DNA from: Pseudoalteromonas sp. A601
Lineage (GTDB): Bacteria; Pseudomonadota; Gammaproteobacteria; Enterobacterales; Alteromonadaceae
Length of the DNA: 64,000 nt
Reading direction: 5' to 3'
Assembly: GCF_002165575.1 (NCBI RefSeq)
Contig: NZ_MXQF01000006.1
Coordinates: 165,195 to 229,194 of the forward strand
Shown piece by piece: positions 18,696 through 28,319 of the stretch; within the stretch, counting starts at the first letter, position 1; every line of letters begins with the position of its first letter. The notes under the pieces were generated by a model. That model was not told the DNA's origin. It saw nothing but the letters and a program-made list of their open reading frames with translations, and ran no database searches. The position numbers were made by a program, and so were the translations under genes.

Positions 18696-20174
18696 ATGAT
18701 GTTTTTAACTAAGCTAATAAGCATTACAACAACCCTATGTTGTTTATCTTCATCGCTTGTCTTTGCCCATGATATTTTTAAGGCCGAAGAATATTATACT
18801 GCGAAAAATTTTAAACTCGCAAAAGCTAGTTATTTGGATGCGGCAAAAGTAGGTAACCCTTATGCTTACTATCGGCTTGCTACTATGTATTTCAAAGGCT
18901 TAGGGACCGATAAAGATGCGTTCAATGCACTTATATATTTTTCATTCGCGGCCGAGTACGACTTTCATGATTCGAAATTGTTAGTAGAGAAAATATTAAG
19001 TAACATGCCTATTCAAGAAAGGCTAAACATTCAAAAATTTCTGAATAAGTTACTAAGCGAAAAAGGTAAAAAATACATCAGTAAAAAATATTTGCCTGAA
19101 CTTGCTGCAAACAGATTGGTAAACAAGATTACCTTTGACGGAAAGGCGCAATTAGAATTAGACGATTTTGAATTAGACCTTGCTGACAATGACTTTCTAG
19201 ATGATTCTGAATACGGAATGGACGGTGACAGTGACAGTGAAGACTCGTTGGATATGGATTTCAGTTTCACGGCGACGTCTAGCGAGCCCTTTGTCATTAT
19301 AGATTTTGACCTTGCGCCTGACGGCTCTGTTCGAAATATTGTAGAAGTGCAGCGCGATGGGCGTGCCACTACTTTGCTCGATCAATTCTCTCGGATTTCT
19401 TTAGCTAAGCCTACAATACAACACGAAAACGTTGAGTTTGTTGCTAGAGTCAATTTAGGTACTGCTAGTTACGATAAACTCACTTTACGTAGAGAAAACG
19501 CGCACTTCTACAGATCGCTACTTCGGTTGAGTGAAAGACTCAAGGCGAGTTCTAGCTTAACAGACCGTTTTCAATATGCGCAGGTATTGCAGTATTTTAG
19601 TTGGTTAGAGCAGTATGAAGGAGAAGCAAACGAACGCCTCAAAAGCTTGGCGGAAGAGGGCCATCCAGACGCTATGTATGAATATGGCCTTAAGCTTTAC
19701 CGAGAACAGAATAATATTGAACAAGCCATTGATTGGATTGCGCAAGCCAGTACTTATGGTCTGGCGAAAGCAGAATCTCGCTTAGGTAAATTATTGATTA
19801 GTAGCCCTTGGGTGCAGAAAGACGAAACGAAAGCCTTGTTTTGGTTAGAATCTGCAGCGGAGAAAGATGATATTTCGGCTACCTTAAAGGCTGCAGAATT
19901 GAGATTATTTGCTCAAGATAAAGCATTACGCAACTTTTCTTTGGCACTAGAATATCTAACAAAAATAGGCGAGCAACAAAAATGGAATCCAGAATACTAC
20001 TATTTACTTTCACAAGCATATCGTTTTGGTGAACAGCGTAATTTCCAACTAGTTGTTCAATATCTAAAACGGGCAATAAGCATGGGAGAAAGAGTCAATT
20101 GGGACATTGAGCCATGGCAAACGCTGTTAGCACAACTCACCATAGGGAAAGTGTTTATTATTGATGAAAGTTAA
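18696..20174 (+). CDS. exported Sel1/TPR-repeat protein
   Basis: A 492-aa protein with a signal peptide ending near A24. Sel1-type repeats lie at the N-terminus (AKVGNPYAYYRLATMYFKGLG, about 50-70) and again from about 310 to 475 (EEGHPDAMYEYGLKLY, ASTYGLAKAESRLGKLL, AAEKDDISATLKAAEL, LSQAYRFGEQ). Between them is an acidic linker (about 155-188, DDSEYGMDGDSDSEDS) and a region resembling a TonB-box C-terminal fold (VIIDFDLAPDGSVRNIVEV, about 199-217). Such proteins act as periplasmic scaffolds. The partner is unknown. It stands alone between relic-rich stretches. Confidence 0.65.
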   Translation: MMFLTKLISITTTLCCLSSSLVFAHDIFKAEEYYTAKNFKLAKASYLDAAKVGNPYAYYRLATMYFKGLGTDKDAFNALIYFSFAAEYDFHDSKLLVEKILSNMPIQERLNIQKFLNKLLSEKGKKYISKKYLPELAANRLVNKITFDGKAQLELDDFELDLADNDFLDDSEYGMDGDSDSEDSLDMDFSFTATSSEPFVIIDFDLAPDGSVRNIVEVQRDGRATTLLDQFSRISLAKPTIQHENVEFVARVNLGTASYDKLTLRRENAHFYRSLLRLSERLKASSSLTDRFQYAQVLQYFSWLEQYEGEANERLKSLAEEGHPDAMYEYGLKLYREQNNIEQAIDWIAQASTYGLAKAESRLGKLLISSPWVQKDETKALFWLESAAEKDDISATLKAAELRLFAQDKALRNFSLALEYLTKIGEQQKWNPEYYYLLSQAYRFGEQRNFQLVVQYLKRAISMGERVNWDIEPWQTLLAQLTIGKVFIIDES

Positions 20175-20582
20175 GAAAATTTCAATACAATATCAAGCTG
20201 TTATTTTGACTCTGTAGTTGTCGCCGAGCACCAGTAACTGTGCGGTAATTAGCCCAAGAAAATACTAAAATATAGGCGGGTTATCGCTACTCATCTCATA
20301 TTCCAGACAATTTTGGCGAAGACAGCTCCCCGTTTGCTAGCCATTGTTCTTCTATAGATTTATCAACCCTACCGTAATTGCGGTTTGGAACAAACACATA
20401 GGGCGTAGTAAACACAACATGATGATCCATATAGATGCGTCAAATGGGGGAGGTAACACGCTGACAAACTATAACTCGTCAACATTTCCTTGATACTCGG
20501 TCATAATAGATTTTAAGTTGCACCTGTGCCACGTTGGTAAATAGAACAGACCATTTGATAGTATGACAAGAGTTAATTTCAT
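20175..20582. other. intergenic stretch with a minus-strand coding relic
   Basis: On the minus strand about 47 codons (20440 down to 20296) are open and read like real protein (MDHHVVFTTPYVFVPNRNYG ... SIEEQWLANGEL), bounded by stops and without a start. I cannot name the family. It fits the other partial gene copies in this area. The remainder shows no feature. Confidence 0.35.
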
Positions 20583-23063
20583 TTATTGAAGCTGCTTCTT
20601 TTTAGGGCTTGATACTCTTTTTAACTGCAGGTTTTTATCCATCTGGAGCATCAACTCGATGACTTGCTGATTGCGCACCAATTTTAGGTTGAGTAGATCC
20701 GCAGGAGTACGTTTCACCACTTGATTCAACTGACGTAACTTGGAAACTGATTGGCCATTAACATTCTGAATAACATCGCCTGCTAATAAACCTGCTTTAG
20801 CGGCTTCGCTATCTTTTGGCACTGTTTTTATCACAACGCCTCCAGCTTGTTTACTGACGCCAAAAGCAGAAAAGTCATTACCGGAAAGGTTTACTAAGCT
20901 CGCTCCCATCCATTCGCCTGTAAATGCTGGTGGTGCTTTGCGTTTGGTTTTTACAGGGGCACTAAAACTAGGAATTCGAGCGATAGCACGTAACGAAGCT
21001 TTTTTGACGCCGAATTGATCCATCGGAAAATTCTCAAAACCAATCTTCAAAGCGGGGGAGTTAGACTTCACGCGAAAATCTCCGTTTTTTGCATCGATAA
21101 ACATCGGGTCGCCAAAGATTGAGTTGTTATCCCACGCTAAGTTGTTAGAGACAGACATTACTTTTTCTTCGCTTTCGCCATAAAAGTTTTTATCTACTAT
21201 AACTTGGTCAACAAAGGGGCGAGTCATTCGAGCAGGCTTGTGCTGCGACATAAAGATATTTTGATAAACCTTATCGCCACTTTTATTATACCAAACATGA
21301 GGGTGCAGACCGCTGTGAACCGTAATATTATTCCAAGCGTGACGGCGAAAACCTTCACGCAGTTTTAATCCTCCAGCCAACATCACATTATTATAAATAT
21401 CGTAATTGGAAGAACCGTCATCTAAGTCAATATCCCAGCCATGCTCACTGCGCCAGCGGCTATTACGGATGGTGCTGGTATTAACTGCGTCCAAAAAGGG
21501 TAAGTTGGGGTCTTTATCAACCGCTGCCTGTGATGTGGTTTGGTCACTGCGCCAATATCGATCACGTCCCCACGAATTGAACGAACCATGGTCGTGTGTT
21601 TCAAGAACAGTATCAAACACATCAACGCGCTCAATTAGATGCCCCCCCCAGGTACCATCGCCAATATTAATACCCGCTCGGGCGGTATCGTAAATGGAGA
21701 CATCGCGAACCGTGATACCTTTGGCCATAGAAATTTGTATGCCAGCAGGTTGACGCTCTACAGTGCCTATTTTATGGATAAGACAATCTTCAACCGTCGA
21801 ATTAGCAGGGTAGTTGTTGCTTTTTGGCCCTGGCGTTTTGTTAATTTTAGATAAGTCGTTTTTCTCACCGTATTCAAACAAAGGGTTCCGCACCGCATTT
21901 GGGTCACCAACAAAGGCGATACCACTGGCTCCGGTATCATGAATATGACAACCTTTGATCAACACGTCACGATTATAGTTGTTGACGAAAATAGCATTGC
22001 CACCCACTTGATCGAATTCAGTATCCAAAATATGAATATTTTCACTGCCGGTAAGAACGAAAGCGCCTCCGCGATAGATTGTCCAATCTGAACGCAGCAA
22101 AGGCTCTTTAGTTTGCATGAAAGTGCGAGCCGCATGACGCACGACAAAACCTTGTAAGGTAATATGCTGTACTGGGTTTAATTCAGTGCCATTAAACTCG
22201 ACAAGATGATTCAGGCGAACCACTTCTACCTTAGCCGCTTGTAGATCTATCTCTTTGGCTGGTTTAAAATAAAGTGTATTTTTTTGGGTATCATGAAACC
22301 ATTCGCCTGGCACGTCGAGTTCTTCGAATATATTCTCGACCATTCTAAAGTCTTCATGCATGCCCATTTGGCGGTTATTCTGCCAACCACCTTCATAAGT
22401 TACCTTATTGTTGTTTTTCCCCGTGATTTTATAATGGTAGCCGCCCCAGCGTGAACGATGCATGGCATGAATATAACCACCGCTTGGGTCGGCCCAGGCT
22501 TTGGCTCGTTTTTCAGAAAACGCATCGGCCGCATAACCTTGATACGCCGCTGTTTTTTTGCTTGCATCATAATTGGGATAACGTGCCATGCGCTGATTTT
22601 TACCATCAATAAAAAGCTGATCGATGTGTAAACCTGCTGGTGTATTGGCTTGGAAAATACCATTTTTATAAGCAGACCAAGTAAGCTGCAATTTGGTACC
22701 GCCGCTTAATACTGCAAGCCCTTCATGCTCTGCTTTGTAAATGACCGGATATTGCTCACTACCAGAATCCATCCGTTCAAACACTAATGTTTCGGGTAGA
22801 TAATAAACGCCATCGGCAATGTGTACTGTTACCGCTTCTTTTCCTGCAAAAGATCGCGCTAGTTTTTTGGCTCTAGCAAGTGAAGCAACAGGTTGCCCTT
22901 GTAGCCCGTTGTTGCTATCAGCGCCTGATGGTGCGACAAAAATGTCTGCTGCATGAGCCGAAGATATTAAACCAACAGCACATAGCATTATCGGCGCGAG
23001 TGCACATTTATAAACGGCACTTTTGTGACTGTGGAAGTTTTTTATAAAGTATTCTGTACGCAT
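20583..23063 (-). CDS. GH141-like right-handed beta-helix enzyme with C-terminal PDZ domain
   Basis: An 826-aa exported protein; the signal peptide ends near AHA (residue 38). The start IFVAPSGADSNNGLQGQPVASLARA and the long run of short repeats with Asn/His/Gly turns (about 300-640, for example HILDTEFDQVGGNAIFVNN, GCHIHDTGASGIAF, DVSIYDTARAGINIGDG) are typical of the parallel beta-helix in GH141. GH141 includes an alpha-L-fucosidase and a xylanase. HDHGSFNSWGRDRYW and HGWDIDLDDGSSNYD hold likely active-site acids and histidines. A PDZ domain (about 725-800, GGVVIKTVPKDSEAAKAGL, GDVIQNVNGQSVS) follows. The family call rests on pattern, not on a search. Its start lies 47 bases downstream of the sulfatase stop. 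Confidence 0.78.
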   Translation of the reverse strand: MRTEYFIKNFHSHKSAVYKCALAPIMLCAVGLISSAHAADIFVAPSGADSNNGLQGQPVASLARAKKLARSFAGKEAVTVHIADGVYYLPETLVFERMDSGSEQYPVIYKAEHEGLAVLSGGTKLQLTWSAYKNGIFQANTPAGLHIDQLFIDGKNQRMARYPNYDASKKTAAYQGYAADAFSEKRAKAWADPSGGYIHAMHRSRWGGYHYKITGKNNNKVTYEGGWQNNRQMGMHEDFRMVENIFEELDVPGEWFHDTQKNTLYFKPAKEIDLQAAKVEVVRLNHLVEFNGTELNPVQHITLQGFVVRHAARTFMQTKEPLLRSDWTIYRGGAFVLTGSENIHILDTEFDQVGGNAIFVNNYNRDVLIKGCHIHDTGASGIAFVGDPNAVRNPLFEYGEKNDLSKINKTPGPKSNNYPANSTVEDCLIHKIGTVERQPAGIQISMAKGITVRDVSIYDTARAGINIGDGTWGGHLIERVDVFDTVLETHDHGSFNSWGRDRYWRSDQTTSQAAVDKDPNLPFLDAVNTSTIRNSRWRSEHGWDIDLDDGSSNYDIYNNVMLAGGLKLREGFRRHAWNNITVHSGLHPHVWYNKSGDKVYQNIFMSQHKPARMTRPFVDQVIVDKNFYGESEEKVMSVSNNLAWDNNSIFGDPMFIDAKNGDFRVKSNSPALKIGFENFPMDQFGVKKASLRAIARIPSFSAPVKTKRKAPPAFTGEWMGASLVNLSGNDFSAFGVSKQAGGVVIKTVPKDSEAAKAGLLAGDVIQNVNGQSVSKLRQLNQVVKRTPADLLNLKLVRNQQVIELMLQMDKNLQLKRVSSPKKKQLQ

Positions 23064-23110
23064 GAAACGTTCCTAGTAATATGGTTTGTAAGTAAGTGTC
23101 TTGTGTTGGC

Positions 23111-24628
23111 CTACTGAAGGACTTCTGCATAAAGCTTTGCTGCCTTTTTGCGCATTTCTGCTAACGTCGATTTATAGTTCGGATCAGATACGAGGTTATT
23201 TTGTTCATCAGGGTCGTTTGCTAGCTCATAAAGTTCTTCAACGACCGGTGTATGTTCGAAATACTCAAAATATTGATACTGTTTAGTACGTATTCCACGG
23301 CTACGATAAGAGCGATTATTTTTTACTACATCATCGTTCATGGCTTCGACATTTTTCCCTCTTGTTCTTACTAATTCCTGAATGAAAAAGTTCTCTGTTA
23401 ATACCCCATCTCGCCACTTTGTCATGTCTTGATTGCCGTTCATAAGTGGAACTAAATCATAGCCTTTCATCACTGCCGGAATGTCCAATCCGGCTAAAGA
23501 CAAAATAGTGGGGGCAATATCTGCAGACGACACCATGGCATCAATCCGATGCCCTTGGTTTTCTTTGGTGGCTCTTCCGTCAAATATTATCAATGGTTGT
23601 TTAATGGCTTCATCGTATTGAATCGCTTTGTCGTAAAGCCCACGTGAACCGTGATAGCGCCCGTTGTCGCTGGTGTAAATGATGATCGTATTATCTAGCA
23701 CGTCCATCTCTTCTAATTTAGCCAGTAAACGACGTACCTGATCATCTACACTATAACTCTGTACTGCAAAGCGTCGTGCAAGCGTTTGGTACAGTTCAGG
23801 CGTAGATGTTCGTTTCATGTGAAGGTAGGTGCTGCGGCTATAGTCCAATACTTTAGGAAGCCGTTCATTTTTTCCTTCGACCCAATTGTCAGGTATTTGC
23901 ATTTTCTTATCTTTAAACAGTTCAACATGTGGACCATACATGTCAGTATCACGGTCATTCTTAACCGCATCGAAACTGACTGAGAGGCTAAAAGGTCGAC
24001 CCTTTGGCTGTGTTTCTAAAAAGCGGATCATAGCGTCCCCTTTAATTAAGGTACGCTCTTTAGGATTACGATCTTTACGGTAAATATGAGCTAACTTCTT
24101 ATCACTTTTCGGGAAGTGAGGTCCTTTTTTACTGGTAGTAGAAATACCTGCATAAAAATCAAAGTGTTCGGCAACTGTCTCGGGTAAAGTTTCCAAGCGA
24201 ACGCCAAACTTGCCAATAAACCCTGTACGATAACCGGCGTCTTGCATTAGTGCCGGATAGCTTTGAGCAAACTCTTGCGCCGGTAACGTACGTTTATATG
24301 GGTAGGTGAAGCCTACACGATGATCTGAAAAATAACGTCCGGTGAACATCGTCGTCCTGCTAGGCATGCAAATGGCCACAGCATGATAGGCATTGTCAAA
24401 ACTAACCCCTTGAGCGGCAAGCTTATCAACATTAGGGGTGATAGCATCTTTACTGCCATAACTGCCTATTGTGTCCCAACGTTGGTCGTCGGTCATTAAA
24501 AACACAATATTAGGAGGGAGCTCAGTTTTGACTGGTGACGTCGGTGTAGCTGATTTCGCGGATAAAGCTGTTGGTTGCGAAAATAGCAATATCAAAAATA
24601 CCCTATGAAATAGTTTAAACTTCATCAT
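23111..24628 (-). CDS. S1-family sulfatase, secreted
   Basis: A 505-aa sulfatase with a signal peptide ending near A24. The metal site is LMTDDQRWDTIG (about 44-55), and the formylglycine motif is CMPSR with its cysteine at 87, then TTMFTGRYFSDH. FIGKFGVR stands in place of the usual GKWHLG block. TSDNGRYHGSRGLYDK is the second metal site, and the C-terminus is that of a full-length enzyme. The motif set differs from the CTPSR enzymes at 1125 and 13846, so it probably cuts a different sulfate position. It lies between the GH43/117-like gene and the GH141-like gene with gaps of about 50 bases, implying one transcript. Confidence 0.94.
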   Translation of the reverse strand: MMKFKLFHRVFLILLFSQPTALSAKSATPTSPVKTELPPNIVFLMTDDQRWDTIGSYGSKDAITPNVDKLAAQGVSFDNAYHAVAICMPSRTTMFTGRYFSDHRVGFTYPYKRTLPAQEFAQSYPALMQDAGYRTGFIGKFGVRLETLPETVAEHFDFYAGISTTSKKGPHFPKSDKKLAHIYRKDRNPKERTLIKGDAMIRFLETQPKGRPFSLSVSFDAVKNDRDTDMYGPHVELFKDKKMQIPDNWVEGKNERLPKVLDYSRSTYLHMKRTSTPELYQTLARRFAVQSYSVDDQVRRLLAKLEEMDVLDNTIIIYTSDNGRYHGSRGLYDKAIQYDEAIKQPLIIFDGRATKENQGHRIDAMVSSADIAPTILSLAGLDIPAVMKGYDLVPLMNGNQDMTKWRDGVLTENFFIQELVRTRGKNVEAMNDDVVKNNRSYRSRGIRTKQYQYFEYFEHTPVVEELYELANDPDEQNNLVSDPNYKSTLAEMRKKAAKLYAEVLQ

Positions 24629-24677
24629 AATTAAAGTGCCTTAAGTTTGTAAATGACGAATACGCTGTCTATTTTGC

Positions 24678-26243
24678 TTAATTAAATATCAGCTCAACCG
24701 TATCGATAATTGGCTTGGATGGGTTATCAGTGGTATCTGTGATACGCAGCTCAAACTGAAATCCATAACCAGGTGGCAGCCCACTAAGATCGAGTCGCGC
24801 AGGTGTTTTCGCTATCTGCTTCGAAAATCCGGGGATTGCAGCGTAGTGTTCTTTAACTTCATGCCAATCAATCCATTTATCTACACCACCATTTCCATCT
24901 GTATCAACGCCGGCACGTACATCCACACTTTCTACCCATGGCCCAGGACTTACAAAATCAGTAGGTCTTTGAGTGACTAAGTAAAACTCTCCTTCGGCAA
25001 AAATAATATCTGGATCAGGGTGACCTCTGCCAATTTGACCGCTAAAAGTAAAGGGCTTGTCGATACTAGAGGAAGTGAACCATGCCACGCTCATTGGGCT
25101 TTTTTTAGGGTGAGAGGTCGCGGGATCAAAATCGCTAAAGAGGTAATACTGTCCGCCAATAGCAATGGCGGCCCAATCACCATATGCATTCTGCGCGGGC
25201 TGATGAATTTCATACTCACCAAAAGCCACTTTTTCACCGGGTTTGATCCCATGATAGGTTGCTGTGCCCGTATATGTTTTTCCGGTATAATTGGCGGGGT
25301 CTTCTTTAAGCCAATGAGGGTGTAGATATTCGCTAAATTTACCTGTTGGCTGAGTGCGTTCATCAACTGCTGGCGCAAGAATTTTAAAGTTACCTTTGCC
25401 ATCTTCGCTAACAGCATGACCGGCCAGAGGTGAATCCCACGCATGTCGACTTGCATCTATCGGGCTCCAATCTTCATAAATCAAATGAAATTTACCGTCT
25501 AAGTCACGAATAATCGCGGTATCTGAACCATGCGAAGGGTCTTTAAATACCATGCCGTAACGCTTGCCAATTTTACCATCGGTCAGGTCATCATCGATGA
25601 TAAGATGCGGGTCTTGATCATTAGGAAAGTCATAATATAAATAGGCCTTGCCATCAACATATTCAGCCGTTGTCATCCAACGGCCTTTGCGGTCCGATAC
25701 TGGGCCGTAGTGAACCCAGTTGATAAAATCTTTACTATGCCAAGCGTGATAGCCTTTTTCTGTTTTTTTTAGCCCTACAGGGGCATTAAACACATTCGGA
25801 TATGGCGTTGTCACTAAAGGCTCATCGAAGCCTTTGATTTCAATAGATTCAGCATCAAACTTTTCTTTAGGTGCTTTGTAAAGACCGAACATCCAATAAT
25901 TTCCGGGGGCTACCTGTAATGCAACTGGTGCACCGCGTAAATTCATTGGGCCAACACTTGTAGCCGGTTGCCAATTTGCCCACTCGGATGATTGATTGAT
26001 CGTAATCGCTGCAGCATTGCGTTTATTTTCGAATACTTTTAAATGACTTTTTACCATAATCGTTTTCGCGTTTGACGTGACTTGGCCATTTTTTATTTCG
26101 ACATCTTTGTGCACAAAAGTATTATCGACCCACTGTTGTTGTGTGCCGATAGTCCACTTGTCTTGAGCTAAACTAACTTGTGCTTGTGCACTACTAATCA
26201 AGGTAGTGAGGGAAACCAACACTGTGGTATAACAATTTTTCAT
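24678..26243 (-). CDS. secreted beta-propeller glycoside hydrolase, GH43/GH117-like
   Basis: A 521-aa exported protein (signal peptide ending near AQA, residue 21). Blade-like segments repeat with the spacing of five-bladed propellers: YHAWHSKDFINWVHYGPV, AYLYYDFPNDQDPHLIIDDD, SDTAIIRDLDGKFHLIYEDW, WAAIAIGGQYYLFSDFD and HPDPDIIFAEGEFYLVTQ. These Asp-containing starts are those of clan GH-F/GH117-type enzymes. An N-terminal domain of about 140 residues precedes the propeller and a short beta-rich tail follows. Substrate is not evident; exo-cleavage of a fucan side chain or backbone end is plausible from context. Confidence 0.65.
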   Translation of the reverse strand: MKNCYTTVLVSLTTLISSAQAQVSLAQDKWTIGTQQQWVDNTFVHKDVEIKNGQVTSNAKTIMVKSHLKVFENKRNAAAITINQSSEWANWQPATSVGPMNLRGAPVALQVAPGNYWMFGLYKAPKEKFDAESIEIKGFDEPLVTTPYPNVFNAPVGLKKTEKGYHAWHSKDFINWVHYGPVSDRKGRWMTTAEYVDGKAYLYYDFPNDQDPHLIIDDDLTDGKIGKRYGMVFKDPSHGSDTAIIRDLDGKFHLIYEDWSPIDASRHAWDSPLAGHAVSEDGKGNFKILAPAVDERTQPTGKFSEYLHPHWLKEDPANYTGKTYTGTATYHGIKPGEKVAFGEYEIHQPAQNAYGDWAAIAIGGQYYLFSDFDPATSHPKKSPMSVAWFTSSSIDKPFTFSGQIGRGHPDPDIIFAEGEFYLVTQRPTDFVSPGPWVESVDVRAGVDTDGNGGVDKWIDWHEVKEHYAAIPGFSKQIAKTPARLDLSGLPPGYGFQFELRITDTTDNPSKPIIDTVELIFN

Positions 26244-26367
26244 TCTTATCTCTATCGTTGTTATCAGTATGCTACGTTGTTTGTTAGCAAGGGCTTTAAT
26301 TTGTTCTTATACGTCAGAGTAATAAAATTGCTCTTATTTTGGGGGGCAATGTGTTTGCCAAGTAGTG

Positions 26368-28194
26368 TTATTCAAAAATGACCTCTACGGCAAAACCATT
26401 TTCTGTGTTTTGCCAGTTACGGGCATCAATTTCGAGGGCTTGTTCGGTTTGTTTCCATGTTAATTTTTGAGTACTGCCAAGTAGCCTTACCGCACCAATT
26501 TTTCCTTTATCTTTTCGCAAAGAAACAATATTAACTTTGTCTTGTGGAGGTACTAAGGACATTGCATACACTTTATTTTGCTTGGCTGTAAACCAAAAAT
26601 CTTTATGGGTGAATTGACGATTAAACCCTGATTTTTCACGATGTCCCGTTCCCGATAACAGGGTTTCGCTCGCGCCTTCATAACTTATATCCCAGCGCGT
26701 TGTACCAAATATCGCTTCGCTATTGGTTAATACCCACAGGCCCATTTCAGTTAGGTGTTGGGCACTCTCTTGAGGGATATTGCCTTTACCATCAGGTCCT
26801 ATATTGAGTAAATAATTGCCACCTTTGGAGATAATGTCGATAAAATAATAAAGTAATTCTTTGGTACTCTTCCAGTCGTCATCATACGACTTAAAACCCC
26901 AAGAGTTATTGGTTGTGCCAACGGTTTCCCATTGTTTGTTTATTTTTTCTGATGCAGAAGGAATAACATTGTCTCCTGCATCTAGGTAGTCACCAAATTG
27001 ATAACCAACACGACGGCTCACTAATACATTAGGATTGATTTTGTATGCCAATTTGTAAAAGTCAAAAGCTTGCTTTTCGGTAATCAATCCATCTCCATCA
27101 AACCAAATTAAACGAAGTTTTGGTAATAAAGTGAGTAATTCTTTAATTTGCGGGTAGGCTTTGTTGTTTAAGTATTCTGCATGGGTATTGCTACTAGGAT
27201 CCCATAAGTTCTTACCTTGTGGATGGGTGTATATTCCTAGTTTGTCGTTCTGCTTTTTAACATTCGCGTAGTTGCCGTCAGTGCCATCTTGCCAGTCGTT
27301 ACCATGGGAGTAATACACGCCAAACTCTAGTCCTTCAGATAAACAGGCGTCATACAGTTCTTTGATTAAGTCGCCCTGATAAGGCGTCGCATCTGCAATA
27401 TCGTATTCTGATACGGCTGAATCGTACAGTGCAAAGCCATCGTGATGTTTAGCCGTAATAACCACATACTTCATGCCGGCATCTTTCGCCAGTTTTGCAA
27501 AATTTTCAGCAAAGGATTTGTCTGGGTTAAAAGACCTCGCGAGTTGTTGATATTCTGCGCGAGAAATTCTGAAGGTCGACATCAGCCACTCTGCCACTCT
27601 AGGGCCAGGGTAGGGGGAATTTTCTATGTGGGTATTATTCCAAATACCACCTGCCTGAGAATATAAGCCCCAATGAATAAACATGCCAAAGCGCGCGTCT
27701 TTAAACCAACGTAAAGCTTGTTGTTTTTCTGATGATTGGCGCATCTTCAGCCATTCACTGTCATATTGACCTGTTCCGATAGGGTTTTTAAAGTGAGGAA
27801 TAATTCTAATTTGTTTGACTTGCAGTTGTGTTGTTAATTTTAGCTGGTATTGAGTTTTAGCTTCCAACGTTACCGGCTGGGGAAATTCATAAACAGTGCC
27901 CGAATCAATCTTGTATTTAGCCTCCAATACTTCGCTTTGGGTTTGACCGTTGATGTTTATTTTACTTAAACGTTTTTCATCAGTGTTATTGCTAAGCAAT
28001 TGGACGACAAACTGACCTTTGTGTTTAGCGACGAACGACAATTCTTTCGAGTCATTTGCTGAATTAATATCGAGCACAACCCAATTTTGTTGGCTTGAAT
28101 GTGGCTTGTTTACCGTTAATGTGCTGCAGCCATTACACAACAGAACAATACTAATAAAAGTGATACCAATGGTGATTCTATTGACTATTGTCAT
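26368..28194 (-). CDS. GH29 alpha-L-fucosidase, lipoprotein
   Basis: A 608-aa retaining alpha-L-fucosidase. It has a lipobox with cysteine 23 and an N-terminal beta domain (about 30-135). The GH29 catalytic barrel follows, with RWFKDARFGMFIHWGLYSQ (162-180), YVVITAKHHDGFALYDS (243-259), FGVYYSHGNDW, and the nucleophile in RLIWFDGDG (Asp366). NYLLNIGPDGKG is also conserved, and a C-terminal beta-sandwich completes the family layout. It should release terminal alpha-L-fucose after desulfation, feeding the catabolic operon at 42885-50873. Neighbouring minus-strand genes are spaced by about 125 bases on each side. Confidence 0.93.
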   Translation of the reverse strand: MTIVNRITIGITFISIVLLCNGCSTLTVNKPHSSQQNWVVLDINSANDSKELSFVAKHKGQFVVQLLSNNTDEKRLSKININGQTQSEVLEAKYKIDSGTVYEFPQPVTLEAKTQYQLKLTTQLQVKQIRIIPHFKNPIGTGQYDSEWLKMRQSSEKQQALRWFKDARFGMFIHWGLYSQAGGIWNNTHIENSPYPGPRVAEWLMSTFRISRAEYQQLARSFNPDKSFAENFAKLAKDAGMKYVVITAKHHDGFALYDSAVSEYDIADATPYQGDLIKELYDACLSEGLEFGVYYSHGNDWQDGTDGNYANVKKQNDKLGIYTHPQGKNLWDPSSNTHAEYLNNKAYPQIKELLTLLPKLRLIWFDGDGLITEKQAFDFYKLAYKINPNVLVSRRVGYQFGDYLDAGDNVIPSASEKINKQWETVGTTNNSWGFKSYDDDWKSTKELLYYFIDIISKGGNYLLNIGPDGKGNIPQESAQHLTEMGLWVLTNSEAIFGTTRWDISYEGASETLLSGTGHREKSGFNRQFTHKDFWFTAKQNKVYAMSLVPPQDKVNIVSLRKDKGKIGAVRLLGSTQKLTWKQTEQALEIDARNWQNTENGFAVEVIFE

Positions 28195-28319
28195 GTTGAT
28201 TCCTTTTAGTTGAATAACTTAAATGTGAAAGCCTTTAATACTATTATTAATAAATATTAATAAAGTTCTTTTACCAATGACTTCCTGCAAACTAACCAAT
28301 TTAGTTAACACTTTAATAT

